This document shows positions 8,294 through 17,081 of a DNA stretch of 64,000 nucleotides, piece after piece. The position numbers were made by a program, and so were the translations under genes. Position 1 is the stretch's first letter. The number at the start of each line of letters is the position of its first letter. The notes beneath the pieces are model-generated. The model was given only the letters and a program-made list of their open reading frames with translations. It did not search any database and was not told the DNA's origin. The stretch comes from an uncultured Ruminiclostridium sp. (GTDB lineage Bacteria > Bacillota > Clostridia > Oscillospirales > Ruminococcaceae): positions 124,001 to 188,000 of the forward strand of contig CANRFO010000001.1 of assembly GCA_947629925.1 (NCBI GenBank), in the 5' to 3' direction.

Positions 8294-8337
8294 GTTAAAA
8301 CAGATCCGATATTTCATACAAAAATATTTAAAATACG

Positions 8338-8366
8338 TTGCAAAAATTCTGCTTTCATGTTATACT
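8338..8366 (+). promoter_or_regulatory. Promoter of the VTC-DUF4956 operon
   Basis: TTGCAA at 8338-8343, a 17-bp spacer and TATACT at 8361-8366. This sigma-A-type promoter lies 40 bases before the VTC gene start. Confidence 0.7.
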
Positions 8367-8406
8367 TGTCATACGATATTTTGCTTGAAAACTGCGGGAG
8401 AGCGTC

Positions 8407-9111
8407 ATGGAAAAAAGATTCCGTCACGAGTACAAGTACATAATAAACAGCGGCTTCTACCATATCCTGCGCCAGCGCCTGAAGGCGGCGATGAGACCCG
8501 ACCCGAACGGGGAAAACGGCGTTTACCGCATCACAAGCCTTTACTTTGACGATATTTACCGAAGCGCTTATAACGATAAAGCTTTGGGGCTCGACTCAAG
8601 AAAAAAGTACAGGGTGCGGTATTATGACCTGTCCCCTGAGCTTATCCGCCTTGAGGTCAAGGAGAAAAAGGGCGACATGGTGTGCAAGCGCTCCTCAAGG
8701 CTCAGCGTTGAGGAGTATAAAATGCTCCTTGACGGGAAGCGGCATTTCCTGAAGGAAAAAGGCTCTGCCGCCGAGGAATTTTACATATCGGACCGAGCTG
8801 TGAAGCTTTCTCCCTCCGTCCTTGTGGATTACCGCAGGGAAGCTTATGTTTGCAGGGCGGGAAACGTCAGGATCACTTTCGATACGGAGCTTAAAACATC
8901 TCCGCAGCTTGACGCCTTATGCGGAAGCTCCGAGTTTTACAGCGTCTTTGAAAATGGGGAGATAATTCTGGAAGTAAAATACGACAGCTTTATCCCCTCT
9001 CATATACAGGCGCTTTTAAGCGGTATCCCGATCACCCGCGAATCCGTTTCCAAATTCGTTTTATGCACCGATAAGTCGCCTGAAGCGGCAAAATGCGCCT
9101 TTGGCGCTTAA
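8407..9111 (+). CDS. VTC-domain protein, polyphosphate-polymerase-like
   Basis: 234 residues spanning one VTC domain. The basic tunnel motifs of the family are visible: RHEYKYII near the N-terminus, YRITSLYFDD, SRKKYRVRYY, RLEVKEKKGD, VLVDYRREAY, RITFDTEL and LEVKYD at the C-terminal side. In yeast Vtc4 these alternating Lys/Arg/Glu strands build a triphosphate-tunnel active site that polymerises ATP phosphate into polyphosphate. There is no membrane segment; the membrane partner is encoded next door. It starts a two-gene operon. Activity is inferred from the fold; other VTC-like bacterial proteins lack proof. Confidence 0.88.
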   Translation: MEKRFRHEYKYIINSGFYHILRQRLKAAMRPDPNGENGVYRITSLYFDDIYRSAYNDKALGLDSRKKYRVRYYDLSPELIRLEVKEKKGDMVCKRSSRLSVEEYKMLLDGKRHFLKEKGSAAEEFYISDRAVKLSPSVLVDYRREAYVCRAGNVRITFDTELKTSPQLDALCGSSEFYSVFENGEIILEVKYDSFIPSHIQALLSGIPITRESVSKFVLCTDKSPEAAKCAFGA

Positions 9112-9131
9112 ATAACGCAGGAGGTATCCCT

Positions 9132-9815
9132 ATGGAACTGTTGGCAGGAAATCTGCTTGACGAGCTGGGCAGCAGCCTTGACCTATCAAATCAGCTTGCG
9201 AATTTATCCCTTCCGCACATTCTTGTATGTATGGCGGCGGCGCTTGTGTGCGGTATAATAATCTATCTTGTGTACCGCTTCTTCTACCGCGGCGTGGTTT
9301 ACAGCGATAATTTCAACATACTTCTTATAATGATAACGGTAGTGACCTCCTTTATCATTATGACCATAAGCGCAAACATAGTCCTTTCCCTCGGTATGGT
9401 GGGCGCATTGTCCATCGTCCGTTTCCGCTCGGCGGTAAAAGACCCGCTGGACATCGGTTTCCTGTTCTGGGGCATAGCGGCGGGACTTACCTGCGGCGCG
9501 GGGCTGTACTTTGTCGCTCTTGTGGGGACCGTTGTGGTCGCGGTGATATACATTGTGCTTAACTTTGCAAAAAAGGAAAAGAAAAACTACCTGCTTATAA
9601 TCCACTATTCCGACGAGGCGGAGGAGCAGGTGAGCGCTCTTCTGGCGGCGATGAAGTACAAGCTGAAGAGCAAGACCCTTTCCGACGGCGGCACGGAGCT
9701 TACTATCGAGATAAAGATATCCAAGAACGACACCGCTCCCGCCGCAAGATTTAAAACGGTGAAAGGTGTTAATGAGGTAACGCTCCTTGAATACAACGGA
9801 GAATATATGAACTGA
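9132..9815 (+). CDS. DUF4956 membrane protein (partner of the VTC protein)
   Basis: 227 residues from ATG 9132, which has AGGAGG at 9118-9123; an upstream in-frame start overlaps the VTC gene and lacks a site. Hydrophobic segments at about residues 30-50, 60-85 and 105-140 indicate an inner-membrane protein. The loop VRFRSAVKDPLDIGFLFWG is the hallmark of DUF4956. A soluble C-terminal alpha/beta domain of ~80 residues follows. DUF4956 genes are commonly found beside VTC genes, suggesting that polyphosphate synthesis is tied to the membrane. A strong terminator follows. Confidence 0.87.
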   Translation: MELLAGNLLDELGSSLDLSNQLANLSLPHILVCMAAALVCGIIIYLVYRFFYRGVVYSDNFNILLIMITVVTSFIIMTISANIVLSLGMVGALSIVRFRSAVKDPLDIGFLFWGIAAGLTCGAGLYFVALVGTVVVAVIYIVLNFAKKEKKNYLLIIHYSDEAEEQVSALLAAMKYKLKSKTLSDGGTELTIEIKISKNDTAPAARFKTVKGVNEVTLLEYNGEYMN

Positions 9816-9819
9816 TAAC

Positions 9820-9852
9820 GACCCGTACAGTTGACGCTGTACGGGTTTTTTA
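9820..9852 (+). terminator. Intrinsic terminator after DUF4956
   Basis: Perfect 10-bp stem ACCCGTACAG / CTGTACGGGT with a 6-base loop, followed directly by a T6 run. Confidence 0.92.
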
Positions 9853-10065
9853 TATCCTGAAGCCCAGATTGAGCAGAAAAGCATGAATATATAATTGTTA
9901 CAAAATCTGCACTATGTAATTATACAAAACGACGAATTTTTAAAAAATCTGTCAGAATTAAAGGAGAAATCCTCATAAAAAAGGTATATATTATTAGACA
10001 GGCAAAAACTGTTCAGCTTATGAAAATGAAAGTCGAAATAAAATCCACGAAAGGAACTGACATAA

Positions 10066-11058
10066 ATGCTTCCCAGAGAAGTGACCGAAAAAAACGAAGA
10101 TATAATGCTCTCTCCATACGCCTGCAAAAGCGCGGACGCGGGGAAGCGCCTGCGGGAAGAAGAACCCTGTCCCATAAGGACAGCCTTTCAGCGCGACCGT
10201 GACAGGATAATCCACTGTAATTCCTTCAGAAGATTAAAGCATAAAACACAGGTGTTCCTCATACCTAAGTCCGACCATTACCGCACCCGCCTCACTCACA
10301 CCCTTGAGGTCTCTCAGATAGCCCGCACCATCGCCAGAGCCTTACGGCTGAACGAGGACCTTACCGAAGCCATCGCTTTGGGGCATGATCTGGGGCATAC
10401 CCCGTTCGGTCATGACGGAGAAAGGGTGCTGAACGACCTTTGCGGCGGCTTCAAGCATTACGAGCAGAGCGTTCGTATCGTGGAGAAGATAGAAAAGGAC
10501 GGGAACGGACTTAATCTTACTCCGCAGGTAAAGAACGGGATACTCTGCCACACGAACATGACGGCTGAAACTCTTGAAGGCGTGATCGTAAAGCTGTCCG
10601 ACAAGATAGCCTACATAAACCATGACATAGAGGACGCCATAAGAGGCGGCGTGCTTAAAGAGGAAGAGCTTCCCCGCGAAGCCACCGACCTTTTGGGACA
10701 CAGCAAATCCGAGCGCATAACCTCTCTGATAAATTCCATAATAAACAACAGCTCAGATAAACCTGAGATAAAATACGACCCTGAAACAGAAAAGGCTCAC
10801 GATATCCTCCGTTCGTTCATGTTCACGAACGTTTACTTTTCCTCTGCGGCAACTCCCGAAAAGGATAAGGCCTGCAAGGTCGTCGAATATCTTTTCGGAT
10901 ATTACTGCAAAAATCCCGATGAAATGCCTCCGCTTTACGTTCGTCTCGCCGAGGAATGGGGAACGGAACGGGCGGTATGCGATTATATCTCAGGCATGAC
11001 CGACGATTACGCGGTGGATCTGTTCAAGGAGCTTTTTATCCCGAAGCCTTGGATCTGA
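10066..11058 (+). CDS. dgt: dGTP triphosphohydrolase-like HD-domain protein
   Basis: 330 residues. The HD metal site is intact: HTLEVSQIARTIARAL supplies the first His, GHDLGHTPFGHDGE the central His-Asp, and a later Asp in KLSDKIAYINHDIEDA completes it. The N-terminal RTAFQRDRDRIIHCNSFRRL is typical of dGTPases, which split dGTP into deoxyguanosine and triphosphate. The AAAGGA site lies 10 bases before ATG 10066. It heads a dgt-dnaG-rpoD cluster, a common arrangement in Clostridia that links nucleotide pools with replication priming and transcription. Confidence 0.92.
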   Translation: MLPREVTEKNEDIMLSPYACKSADAGKRLREEEPCPIRTAFQRDRDRIIHCNSFRRLKHKTQVFLIPKSDHYRTRLTHTLEVSQIARTIARALRLNEDLTEAIALGHDLGHTPFGHDGERVLNDLCGGFKHYEQSVRIVEKIEKDGNGLNLTPQVKNGILCHTNMTAETLEGVIVKLSDKIAYINHDIEDAIRGGVLKEEELPREATDLLGHSKSERITSLINSIINNSSDKPEIKYDPETEKAHDILRSFMFTNVYFSSAATPEKDKACKVVEYLFGYYCKNPDEMPPLYVRLAEEWGTERAVCDYISGMTDDYAVDLFKELFIPKPWI

Positions 11059-11102
11059 CGGCGTTCCATACTTTATAAAACACAAGAAAGGAGCAAAGGC
11101 AT

Positions 11103-12860
11103 ATGCCGCTGTCTGAAGAATTTCTGGACAAGCTGAAGGACGCGAACGAGATCTCCTCGGTCATGTCCACCTATGTCAGCCTGAAACGGGCGGGACGGGA
11201 CAATGTGTGCCTTTGCCCGTTCCATTCGGAGAAAACCGCCTCCTGCCACGTTTATTCCGACACGCAGAGCTTTTACTGCTTCGGCTGCGGAGCGGGCGGC
11301 GATGTTATAAACTTTATCCGACTTATTGAGCATCTGGATTATCTTGAAAGCGTAAAATTCCTTGCGCAGCGGGCAGGAATACCCATGCCCGACGACAGCT
11401 ACGACCGAAGCGGCGAGGTAAAGCAGCGGCTTCTTGAAATAAACCGCGAAGCGGCAAGATTTTACCGCGACATTCTCCTTTCCGGCGCGGGAAGAGAGGG
11501 AAGAGACTATTTAAGGAACCGCGGTCTTACCGAAAATACCATACGGAAATACGGTCTCGGCTATGCGCCTGACGATTGGGGAAAGCTTAAAGCCCATCTC
11601 CTTTCCAAAGGATTTCGCGAGCAGGAGCTGGTAGACGCCGCTCTCCTCGTGAGAAGCCAAAAAGGCAATACTTATGATAAATTCCGACATCGTGTGATGT
11701 TCCCCATAATCGACAGGCGGGGCAACATTATCGCCTTCGGAGGCAGAACGCTGGAGCCTGACGCTCCCGCGAAATACCTGAACAGTGATGAAACGGCGGT
11801 CTTCCATAAGCGGAGCAGTCTTTTCAGCCTGAACTTCGCCAAGAACACAAAGGAAAAGTTCCTGATACTTTGCGAGGGTTATATGGACGTTATAAGCCTT
11901 AACCAAGCGGGCTTCGACAATGCCGTGGCGACGCTGGGAACGGCGATAACACCTGAGCAGGCAAGGCTTATGCGGCAATACTGCGAGGAGGTAGTCATAA
12001 GCTACGACAGCGACGGAGCAGGGCAGAAAGCCACCATGAAAGCCATAAACCTGCTGAGCGAAGCGGGCATTGAGGCGAAAGTCCTTCAAATGACAGGGGC
12101 AAAAGACCCCGACGAATATATTCAGAAATATGGAGCAGACGGCTTCAGAATGCTTTTGCAGCAGTCGGGCGGAGCGATAAGCTTTGAGCTTAAAAAATTC
12201 ACCGCGGGACTTGACATGGAAACGCCTGAGGGACGGGCTTCGTATCTGAAAAAAGCCGTAGCGCTTCTTGCCGAGGTGGACAACAGGATCGACCGCATGG
12301 TCTACATAAGCGATACCGCAAGGATATGCAGCATGACTCCCGGCGAGATAGAAAAAGCGGTGGAAGAGCGGCGGCGCTATAAAAGCTACAGCATGAAGCA
12401 GCAGGAACGCCGTGAGCTTATCAACCCCGTAAGAAAGCGAAGCGGCGGAGAAAACCTCGGCCGCTCTCCTGAAGATAAGGCGCAGCGGGGGATCATCGCC
12501 TTCCTTTTTCATTCTCCCGATATGCTGAAAAAGATAGAGGAACGGCTTACTGATGAGGATTTTCCCGACGAGAATTACCGAAATATGTATAACGCTGTCG
12601 CGGCTCGTATAAAAAACGGTATTTCTCTTGATATATCGTCAATCGGAGACGAATTTTCGGCGGAGCAGGTGGGCAGAATAATGGGTATCATAAGCGAGCA
12701 TAATCTGCTTCCGTATCAGAAAGAACGTCTTAACGAATATATAACGGTGCTTGAAAAGCGCCGTGACAAATACGGCGGGAAAAAGCCTGAGGAAATGAGC
12801 GAAAGCGACCTGCTGGAGCGAATGGAAAAGCTCCGCAGGGAAAAATCGGGAAGAAAATAA
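11103..12860 (+). CDS. dnaG: DNA primase
   Basis: 585 residues, normal for DnaG. The N-terminal CHC2 zinc ribbon is present (CPFHSEKTASCHV, then FYCFGCGAGGDVINF). The catalytic core carries the TOPRIM motif LILCEGYMDVISLNQAG near residue 260 and YDSDGAGQKA around residue 305, which bind Mg for RNA primer synthesis. The C-terminal ~130 residues form the helicase-binding domain. It follows dgt by 44 bp with an AAAGGAG site and is read into the rpoD region; a hairpin lies in the gap to rpoD. Confidence 0.97.
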   Translation: MPLSEEFLDKLKDANEISSVMSTYVSLKRAGRDNVCLCPFHSEKTASCHVYSDTQSFYCFGCGAGGDVINFIRLIEHLDYLESVKFLAQRAGIPMPDDSYDRSGEVKQRLLEINREAARFYRDILLSGAGREGRDYLRNRGLTENTIRKYGLGYAPDDWGKLKAHLLSKGFREQELVDAALLVRSQKGNTYDKFRHRVMFPIIDRRGNIIAFGGRTLEPDAPAKYLNSDETAVFHKRSSLFSLNFAKNTKEKFLILCEGYMDVISLNQAGFDNAVATLGTAITPEQARLMRQYCEEVVISYDSDGAGQKATMKAINLLSEAGIEAKVLQMTGAKDPDEYIQKYGADGFRMLLQQSGGAISFELKKFTAGLDMETPEGRASYLKKAVALLAEVDNRIDRMVYISDTARICSMTPGEIEKAVEERRRYKSYSMKQQERRELINPVRKRSGGENLGRSPEDKAQRGIIAFLFHSPDMLKKIEERLTDEDFPDENYRNMYNAVAARIKNGISLDISSIGDEFSAEQVGRIMGIISEHNLLPYQKERLNEYITVLEKRRDKYGGKKPEEMSESDLLERMEKLRREKSGRK

Positions 12861-12861
12861 G

Positions 12862-12903
12862 GCAGTGCAGCGACGCAGGGCGTTCCTGCGCGGCTGCCGC
12901 AAA
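12862..12903 (+). other. Hairpin between dnaG and rpoD
   Basis: An interrupted stem centred on CGCAGG-gcgtt-CCTGCG with outer GGCAG / GGCTGCC pairing. No T-run follows, so it is more likely an mRNA-processing or stabilising structure in a dnaG-rpoD transcript than a terminator. This is inference from position. Confidence 0.5.
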
Positions 12904-12939
12904 TAAGCGGGAAAGCCCCGTTTGAAAGGAATAAGGAAA

Positions 12940-14025
12940 ATGACGGAAAACGGAAAAAATGTGATAGGCGAGCTTCTTGAACACGGAAAAAAGGAAGGAA
13001 AGCTCACCACCAAGGAAATAAACGACGTTCTGGAAGATCTTAATTTTGACGTTGACCAGATAAACCGTCTTTACGACGATTTTGAAAGCAACAACATCGA
13101 AATAGTGGACGATTTCATTACGGACGAGGATCTTGACAGCGCGCTGGACTTTACCAGCGAGGACGACCTTGATATGGCGCTCTCCACCGAGGGAATAACC
13201 ATCGATGACCCTGTAAAGATATATCTTAAAGAGATAGGAAGGGTCCCCCTGTTAAGCGCCGAGGAGGAAATAGAGCTTGCCATGCGAAAGAGCCAGGGCG
13301 ACCAGTTCGCCCGCAAGCGCCTTTCCGAAGCAAACCTTCGCCTTGTCGTCAGCATAGCGAAGAGATATGTTGGAAGGGGAATGCAGTTCCTTGACCTTAT
13401 TCAGGAAGGGAACATGGGCCTTATAAAGGCGGTGGAGAAATTCGATTACCGCAAGGGCTATAAATTCTCCACCTATGCCACATGGTGGATAAGGCAGGCT
13501 ATAACCAGAGCTATTGCCGATCAGGCGAGGACCATACGCATACCTGTCCACATGGTCGAGACGATAACCAAGGTGAAAAAAGTATCCAGCCAGCTCCTGC
13601 ACCAGAATGGCCACGAACCCAGCGTCGACGAGATAGCCGAGGAGCTTAACATGCCCGTTGACAGAGTGAGGGAGATAATCAGGATAAGTCAGGACCCTGT
13701 TTCTCTTGAAACGCCTATCGGCGAGGAGGAGGACAGCCATCTCGGCGACTTTATCCCCGACGAGCTTGCACCCGCTCCCGCAGAGGTGGCTTCCCTGTCG
13801 CTGCTGAAGGAGCAGCTCAACGAAGTCCTCGGAACTCTTACCGAGCGCGAGGAAAAGGTGCTTCGCCTGCGTTTCGGGCTGGAGGACGGAAGACCCAGAA
13901 CTCTTGAAGAGGTGGGACAGCGTTTTCAGGTCACCCGTGAGCGCATACGTCAGATAGAGGCAAAAGCCCTGCGTAAGCTTCGTCACCCCTCAAGAAGCAA
14001 AAAGCTGAAGGATTTTCTTGATTAA
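12940..14025 (+). CDS. rpoD: Primary RNA polymerase sigma factor (sigma-70/SigA)
   Basis: 361 residues from ATG 12940, with AAGGA upstream; an in-frame TTG at 12922 is less likely. Region 1.1 is short and acidic. Region 1.2 ([20 protein letters not shown]) is intact, and region 2 contains [19 protein letters not shown] (-10 recognition). Region 3 follows, and region 4.2 carries the helix-turn-helix [20 protein letters not shown] for -35 contact. The combination of regions 1.2 to 4.2 and the dnaG linkage identify the housekeeping factor, consistent with the many TTGACA-17-TATAAT promoters in this window. Confidence 0.97.
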   Translation: MTENGKNVIGELLEHGKKEGKLTTKEINDVLEDLNFDVDQINRLYDDFESNNIEIVDDFITDEDLDSALDFTSEDDLDMALSTEGITIDDPVKIYLKEIGRVPLLSAEEEIELAMRKSQGDQFARKRLSEANLRLVVSIAKRYVGRGMQFLDLIQEGNMGLIKAVEKFDYRKGYKFSTYATWWIRQAITRAIADQARTIRIPVHMVETITKVKKVSSQLLHQNGHEPSVDEIAEELNMPVDRVREIIRISQDPVSLETPIGEEEDSHLGDFIPDELAPAPAEVASLSLLKEQLNEVLGTLTEREEKVLRLRFGLEDGRPRTLEEVGQRFQVTRERIRQIEAKALRKLRHPSRSKKLKDFLD

Positions 14026-14078
14026 GGTCGTTTTGATTTTATGGGAGATCCTTACATACAAGAAAGACGGTACAATAA

Positions 14079-14498
14079 ATGCACATAACACTTGAAACCG
14101 ATTATGCGGTAAGAATAGTAGACGCGCTCGCTAAAGGTCAGAACAGCGGCGGCGCCCGCCTTGACGCGGGAAAGATATCGGAAAGGACCGACGTTCCGCC
14201 GCGCTTCGCCCTGAAGATACTCAGAAAGCTTGTGGGCGGAGGCATAGTGAAAAGCTATAAAGGCGTCCGCGGCGGCTATGAGCTGGCGGTAAAGCCTTCG
14301 GAAATATCACTTTACGACGTGATGGAGCTTGTTGAGGGGGAATACCGCTTCAGCCGCTGCCTTTCCGAAGGATACAGCTGCGACTGCGGCGCGGACGGTC
14401 TGCCCTGCAATTACCGCCGCGCCTTTGCCGAGGTCACCGAGCTTGTGAAAGAGCATTTGAAAAAGCAGACCTTTGATAAGCTGGGGCGTATCGGGTGA
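14079..14498 (+). CDS. Rrf2-family transcription regulator with three-cysteine Fe-S motif
   Basis: 139 residues. The N-terminal winged helix begins MHITLETDYAVRIVDAL and continues through ISERTDVPPRFALKILRKL to the wing GGYELA. Between residues 93 and 110 four cysteines occur in CLSEGYSCDCGADGLPC. In IscR, NsrR and RsrR three Cys at this place hold a [2Fe-2S] or [4Fe-4S] cluster, so the protein is probably a redox, NO or Fe-S sensor. The downstream GH26-like lipoprotein overlaps or abuts it, so the two may be cotranscribed, though no functional link is evident. Confidence 0.88.
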   Translation: MHITLETDYAVRIVDALAKGQNSGGARLDAGKISERTDVPPRFALKILRKLVGGGIVKSYKGVRGGYELAVKPSEISLYDVMELVEGEYRFSRCLSEGYSCDCGADGLPCNYRRAFAEVTELVKEHLKKQTFDKLGRIG

Positions 14499-14515
14499 AG
14501 GCGGGAGCAAAACCT

Positions 14516-16141
14516 ATGAAAAAATGTATTGCGGCAGCGCTGCTGCTTTTTGCAGTTTTGTTTTCAGGCTGCACCAAAATAGATTATTCCGCTCTTCCGC
14601 CGCCTGAAACTGCGGCTGATACCGAGGAGCCGATATTCACCCACGACGAAACGGTCCTTCATGGCGGAGCGGGGAGCGATGAGACTGTATACGGCGACAA
14701 ATACAAGGAAGTCCCTCCTGTGCTGGAGTATTCCGCTTTTTCCGAGACCCTCCAGCTTGAGGACGTCTGCGACAATGCGCTCCACAACGGCTTTACAGGC
14801 TATAAAGGCGACGGATACATACAGCTTGACAAATACGAAAGCGGCGTGTTTAAGGTCACTGTCCCCACTTCCCAGTATTATAAGCTGACAGTCACCATGT
14901 GCGCTTTCAGCACGGGACTTGACATAATAACAGGCGGAACGGGCGCGCAGTACGACGAGGACGGCGAGCTTCAAACCATGGACGGCGCTTCAAAAGGCGT
15001 CATATATATTGAGGACGTGACAGGCTTTTCTCCTTTTACGGTGGACGGGATATATCTTTCCGAGGGCGAAAACACGATAACCCTTCAAAGCGTTTCGGGA
15101 ACGGCATACGCCGACATGGTCACAATAGAGAACGGAAAGACCTTTACCGATTACTCCATGCGCAGTCTCCCCGCGGATCCTGAGGCTTCCGATGAAGCGG
15201 TGGCGCTTATGGATTATTTCACAGGGATATACGGCAGAAAGACGCTTACGGGTCAGAGCGTAACTCCCTGTACAAATGCGGAGATAGCTGCGATCTATGA
15301 GGAAACGGGGCGGCTCCCCGCCATAAGGCACAGCGACCTTGTGTTCCTCCACGAGGAAAGCGCGCATTATGATGAAAATATGACCGACCTTCAGCTTGCG
15401 AAAGAATGGAGCAGGCTTGGCGGTATCGTAAGCTACGGCTGGACATGGTATTCGCCCTGCGAAATAAGCGGGGTATACAGCGAACTGACCGACTTTGACA
15501 TTACTGCGGCTTACACCGAGGAAGATACGGCTCTTCTTTCTTCCGAGGAAACGGCGGCGCTTTACGAAGAGGGAACGATAAGCGAAGAACTTTACGGGCT
15601 CATCTGTGACATTGACATGGCGGCGGAAGCGCTGAAAAAGCTGTCGGATACCGCTGTTCTGTTCCAACCTCTTGCCGACCCGCAAAGCGGCGTCTGGTGG
15701 GGAAGCGCCGACGAGTACAAATGGCTCTGGCGGCTTATGTTTGACCGCATGACGTCATATCACGGGCTTCATAACCTGATTTGGGTATGGAGCGGCGGAA
15801 GCGCTGAATTTTATCCCGGCGACCAATATATAGACATAATCGGTACGAGCCTGATGAACGTCAGTCTTGACAGCGGCAACGCTCAGCTTGAGTCGGCATT
15901 CCTGTACAGCGCTCAGCCGAGAGCTTCTGCCATAAGCGGCTGCATAAAGGTTCCCGACCCTGATATTCAGGTCCGTGACGACGCAAGATGGCTCTGGTTC
16001 ACGGCAAACGGCGGAAAAAGCTTTATAGATGAAGAAGGCAGGCTCACACAGGAGCTTACCTCAAACGAGCAGCTGGACAAGGCATATAATCACGAAGCTT
16101 TTCTCACACTTGACGAGCTTCCCTTTGCGGATATCGGATAA
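14516..16141 (+). CDS. GH26-like lipoprotein with CBM35-like domain, predicted catalytically inactive
   Basis: 541 residues from ATG 14516 (GGGAG 9 bases upstream). The signal peptide ends in lipobox F-S-G-C (Cys19). Residues ~65-207 look like a CBM35/CBM6-type beta-sandwich. Residues ~225-500 follow GH26 mannanase order: KTLTGQSVT, the WTWYSP strand, VLFQPLADPQSGVWWG, LIWVWSGG, FYPGDQYIDIIG. In active GH26 enzymes the fourth-strand motif reads like R-P-L-H-E; here it is Q-P-L-A-D (residues 384-388), removing the acid/base Glu. The seventh-strand nucleophile Glu, expected in S-E-x-G before PDPD, is Gly475 (S-G-C). It is probably a surface polysaccharide-binding protein. Confidence 0.82.
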   Translation: MKKCIAAALLLFAVLFSGCTKIDYSALPPPETAADTEEPIFTHDETVLHGGAGSDETVYGDKYKEVPPVLEYSAFSETLQLEDVCDNALHNGFTGYKGDGYIQLDKYESGVFKVTVPTSQYYKLTVTMCAFSTGLDIITGGTGAQYDEDGELQTMDGASKGVIYIEDVTGFSPFTVDGIYLSEGENTITLQSVSGTAYADMVTIENGKTFTDYSMRSLPADPEASDEAVALMDYFTGIYGRKTLTGQSVTPCTNAEIAAIYEETGRLPAIRHSDLVFLHEESAHYDENMTDLQLAKEWSRLGGIVSYGWTWYSPCEISGVYSELTDFDITAAYTEEDTALLSSEETAALYEEGTISEELYGLICDIDMAAEALKKLSDTAVLFQPLADPQSGVWWGSADEYKWLWRLMFDRMTSYHGLHNLIWVWSGGSAEFYPGDQYIDIIGTSLMNVSLDSGNAQLESAFLYSAQPRASAISGCIKVPDPDIQVRDDARWLWFTANGGKSFIDEEGRLTQELTSNEQLDKAYNHEAFLTLDELPFADIG

Positions 16142-16157
16142 AAAGCGGAAAATAAAA

Positions 16158-16205
16158 AGCCGCGCTGCCACTGGAAAACCTGCGTTTTCCTCAGACAGTG
16201 CGGCT
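16158..16205. repeat. Hairpin repeat after the GH26-like gene (AGCCG...CGGCT family)
   Basis: AGCCGC...CTG pairs with CAG...GCGGCT, enclosing a perfect GGAAAAC-ctgc-GTTTTCC stem. The right half (GAAAACCTGCGTTTT...CAGTGCGGCT) is closely similar to the right end of the 5771-5932 element, supporting a repeat family rather than chance. Confidence 0.6.
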
Positions 16206-16208
16206 GAG

Positions 16209-16240
16209 AAGCGGTACCTCAGTATCGCTTTTTTATTTTC
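16209..16240 (+). terminator. Terminator of the GH26-like gene (possibly bidirectional)
   Basis: AAGCGGTAC-ctca-GTATCGCTT stem followed by a T-rich tail TTTTTTATTTT. It lies between two convergent genes and could serve both. Confidence 0.75.
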
Positions 16241-16243
16241 AGC

Positions 16244-17008
16244 TCATTGTTCCGCCTTGATAAAATATTTATCTGCGGCATCTTCTTCTATTTTCAGAGG
16301 CTCATTCTCCCCTGAGTGCGGGTGATACCAGAAGTAATTGCCGTCATTATCTCCCCAGATAACATAATCGCCTTCAGCATTACATTCTTCACAAATATAT
16401 GCGTCTTTGCCGTTTTTACTGCGCTCCTCCTGATAGCCTGCCCAATAAAGGTCGGTTATGCCATTGTCATTGTGGAGGATATCATATGTGTCCGAATCGG
16501 TATTGTAAATGACTGCGTCATTAGCTCCGTCGATAAAATAAAGTATCTTATTTTCGCGGACAAGGTCGGATACGACAAATTTTCCTATATCGCCGTACTG
16601 AGCGGTATAAAGCGTTTCATAGTCGGCGCTGCTCTTGTTTACTTTAAGAAGCTCGTTGTTCTCCGTAAAAGCCCAGACGTATTCATTGTCCTGATACAAG
16701 CCCTGCACCCAGACATCTTTGAACTTTTTATCCAGCAGAAGCTTAGGCTTACCGTTTTTCATTCCGTCTGCTCCCGCCTCAAAATATAAATATCCCTGAA
16801 CACAGTCGTATGAATTATATGCCTCCGCAAGAAGCTCATTCGACGGATCGGGCGCGATAAAGCATGCCCCTTCGACAGCGTCCGCTTTTATATTCATTGT
16901 TATATCTTCGGGCACGGTGATGTCTATATCTTGGTCCTGATCTTCCCCGCAGGCTGATAAAAGAACGGAAAGGGCGAGGCAAACCGCAAAAAGCTTTTTA
17001 AAATGCAT
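16244..17008 (-). CDS. LipA: one-module lipoprotein of an unrecognised CxxC/WYHPHS family
   Basis: 254 residues. The signal peptide ends in lipobox L-S-A-C (Cys20). One module follows: ACFIAPDP at 48-55, NSYDCVQGYLYF at 65-76, propeller-like strands (YVWAFTENNELLKVN, KILYFIDG), then Cys206-Glu-Glu-Cys209, VIWGDNDGNYF and Trp227-Tyr-His-Pro-His-Ser232. I do not recognise the family. Two larger paralogs in this window (22666-24351 and 24365-25837) each hold two such modules. Repeated short strands with Asp/Asn turns resemble beta-propeller lipoproteins of the DUF5050 kind; the Cys pair with HPH could bind metal. Its promoter carries four 11-bp-spaced repeats. Confidence 0.85.
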   Translation of the reverse strand: MHFKKLFAVCLALSVLLSACGEDQDQDIDITVPEDITMNIKADAVEGACFIAPDPSNELLAEAYNSYDCVQGYLYFEAGADGMKNGKPKLLLDKKFKDVWVQGLYQDNEYVWAFTENNELLKVNKSSADYETLYTAQYGDIGKFVVSDLVRENKILYFIDGANDAVIYNTDSDTYDILHNDNGITDLYWAGYQEERSKNGKDAYICEECNAEGDYVIWGDNDGNYFWYHPHSGENEPLKIEEDAADKYFIKAEQ

Positions 17009-17052
17009 TTTTCCTCCTTATGAATTGTAAAACCGTTTTTTTCTTTGATCAT

Positions 17053-17081
17053 ATTATAGCATGCCTGCTGATGAAATTCAA
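17053..17081 (-). promoter_or_regulatory. Promoter of lipA
   Basis: On the minus strand: TTGAAT (17081-17076), exactly 17 bp spacer, TATAAT (17058-17053). It lies about 45 bases before the lipA start at 17008. The repeat array at 17082-17120 abuts the -35 box. Confidence 0.8.

Noticed and set aside
13252..13986. Long minus-strand frame opposite rpoD, and similar antisense frames over dnaG, rpsC and metY
   Set aside because: All are shadows of well-identified genes; none has a recognisable domain or ribosome site.
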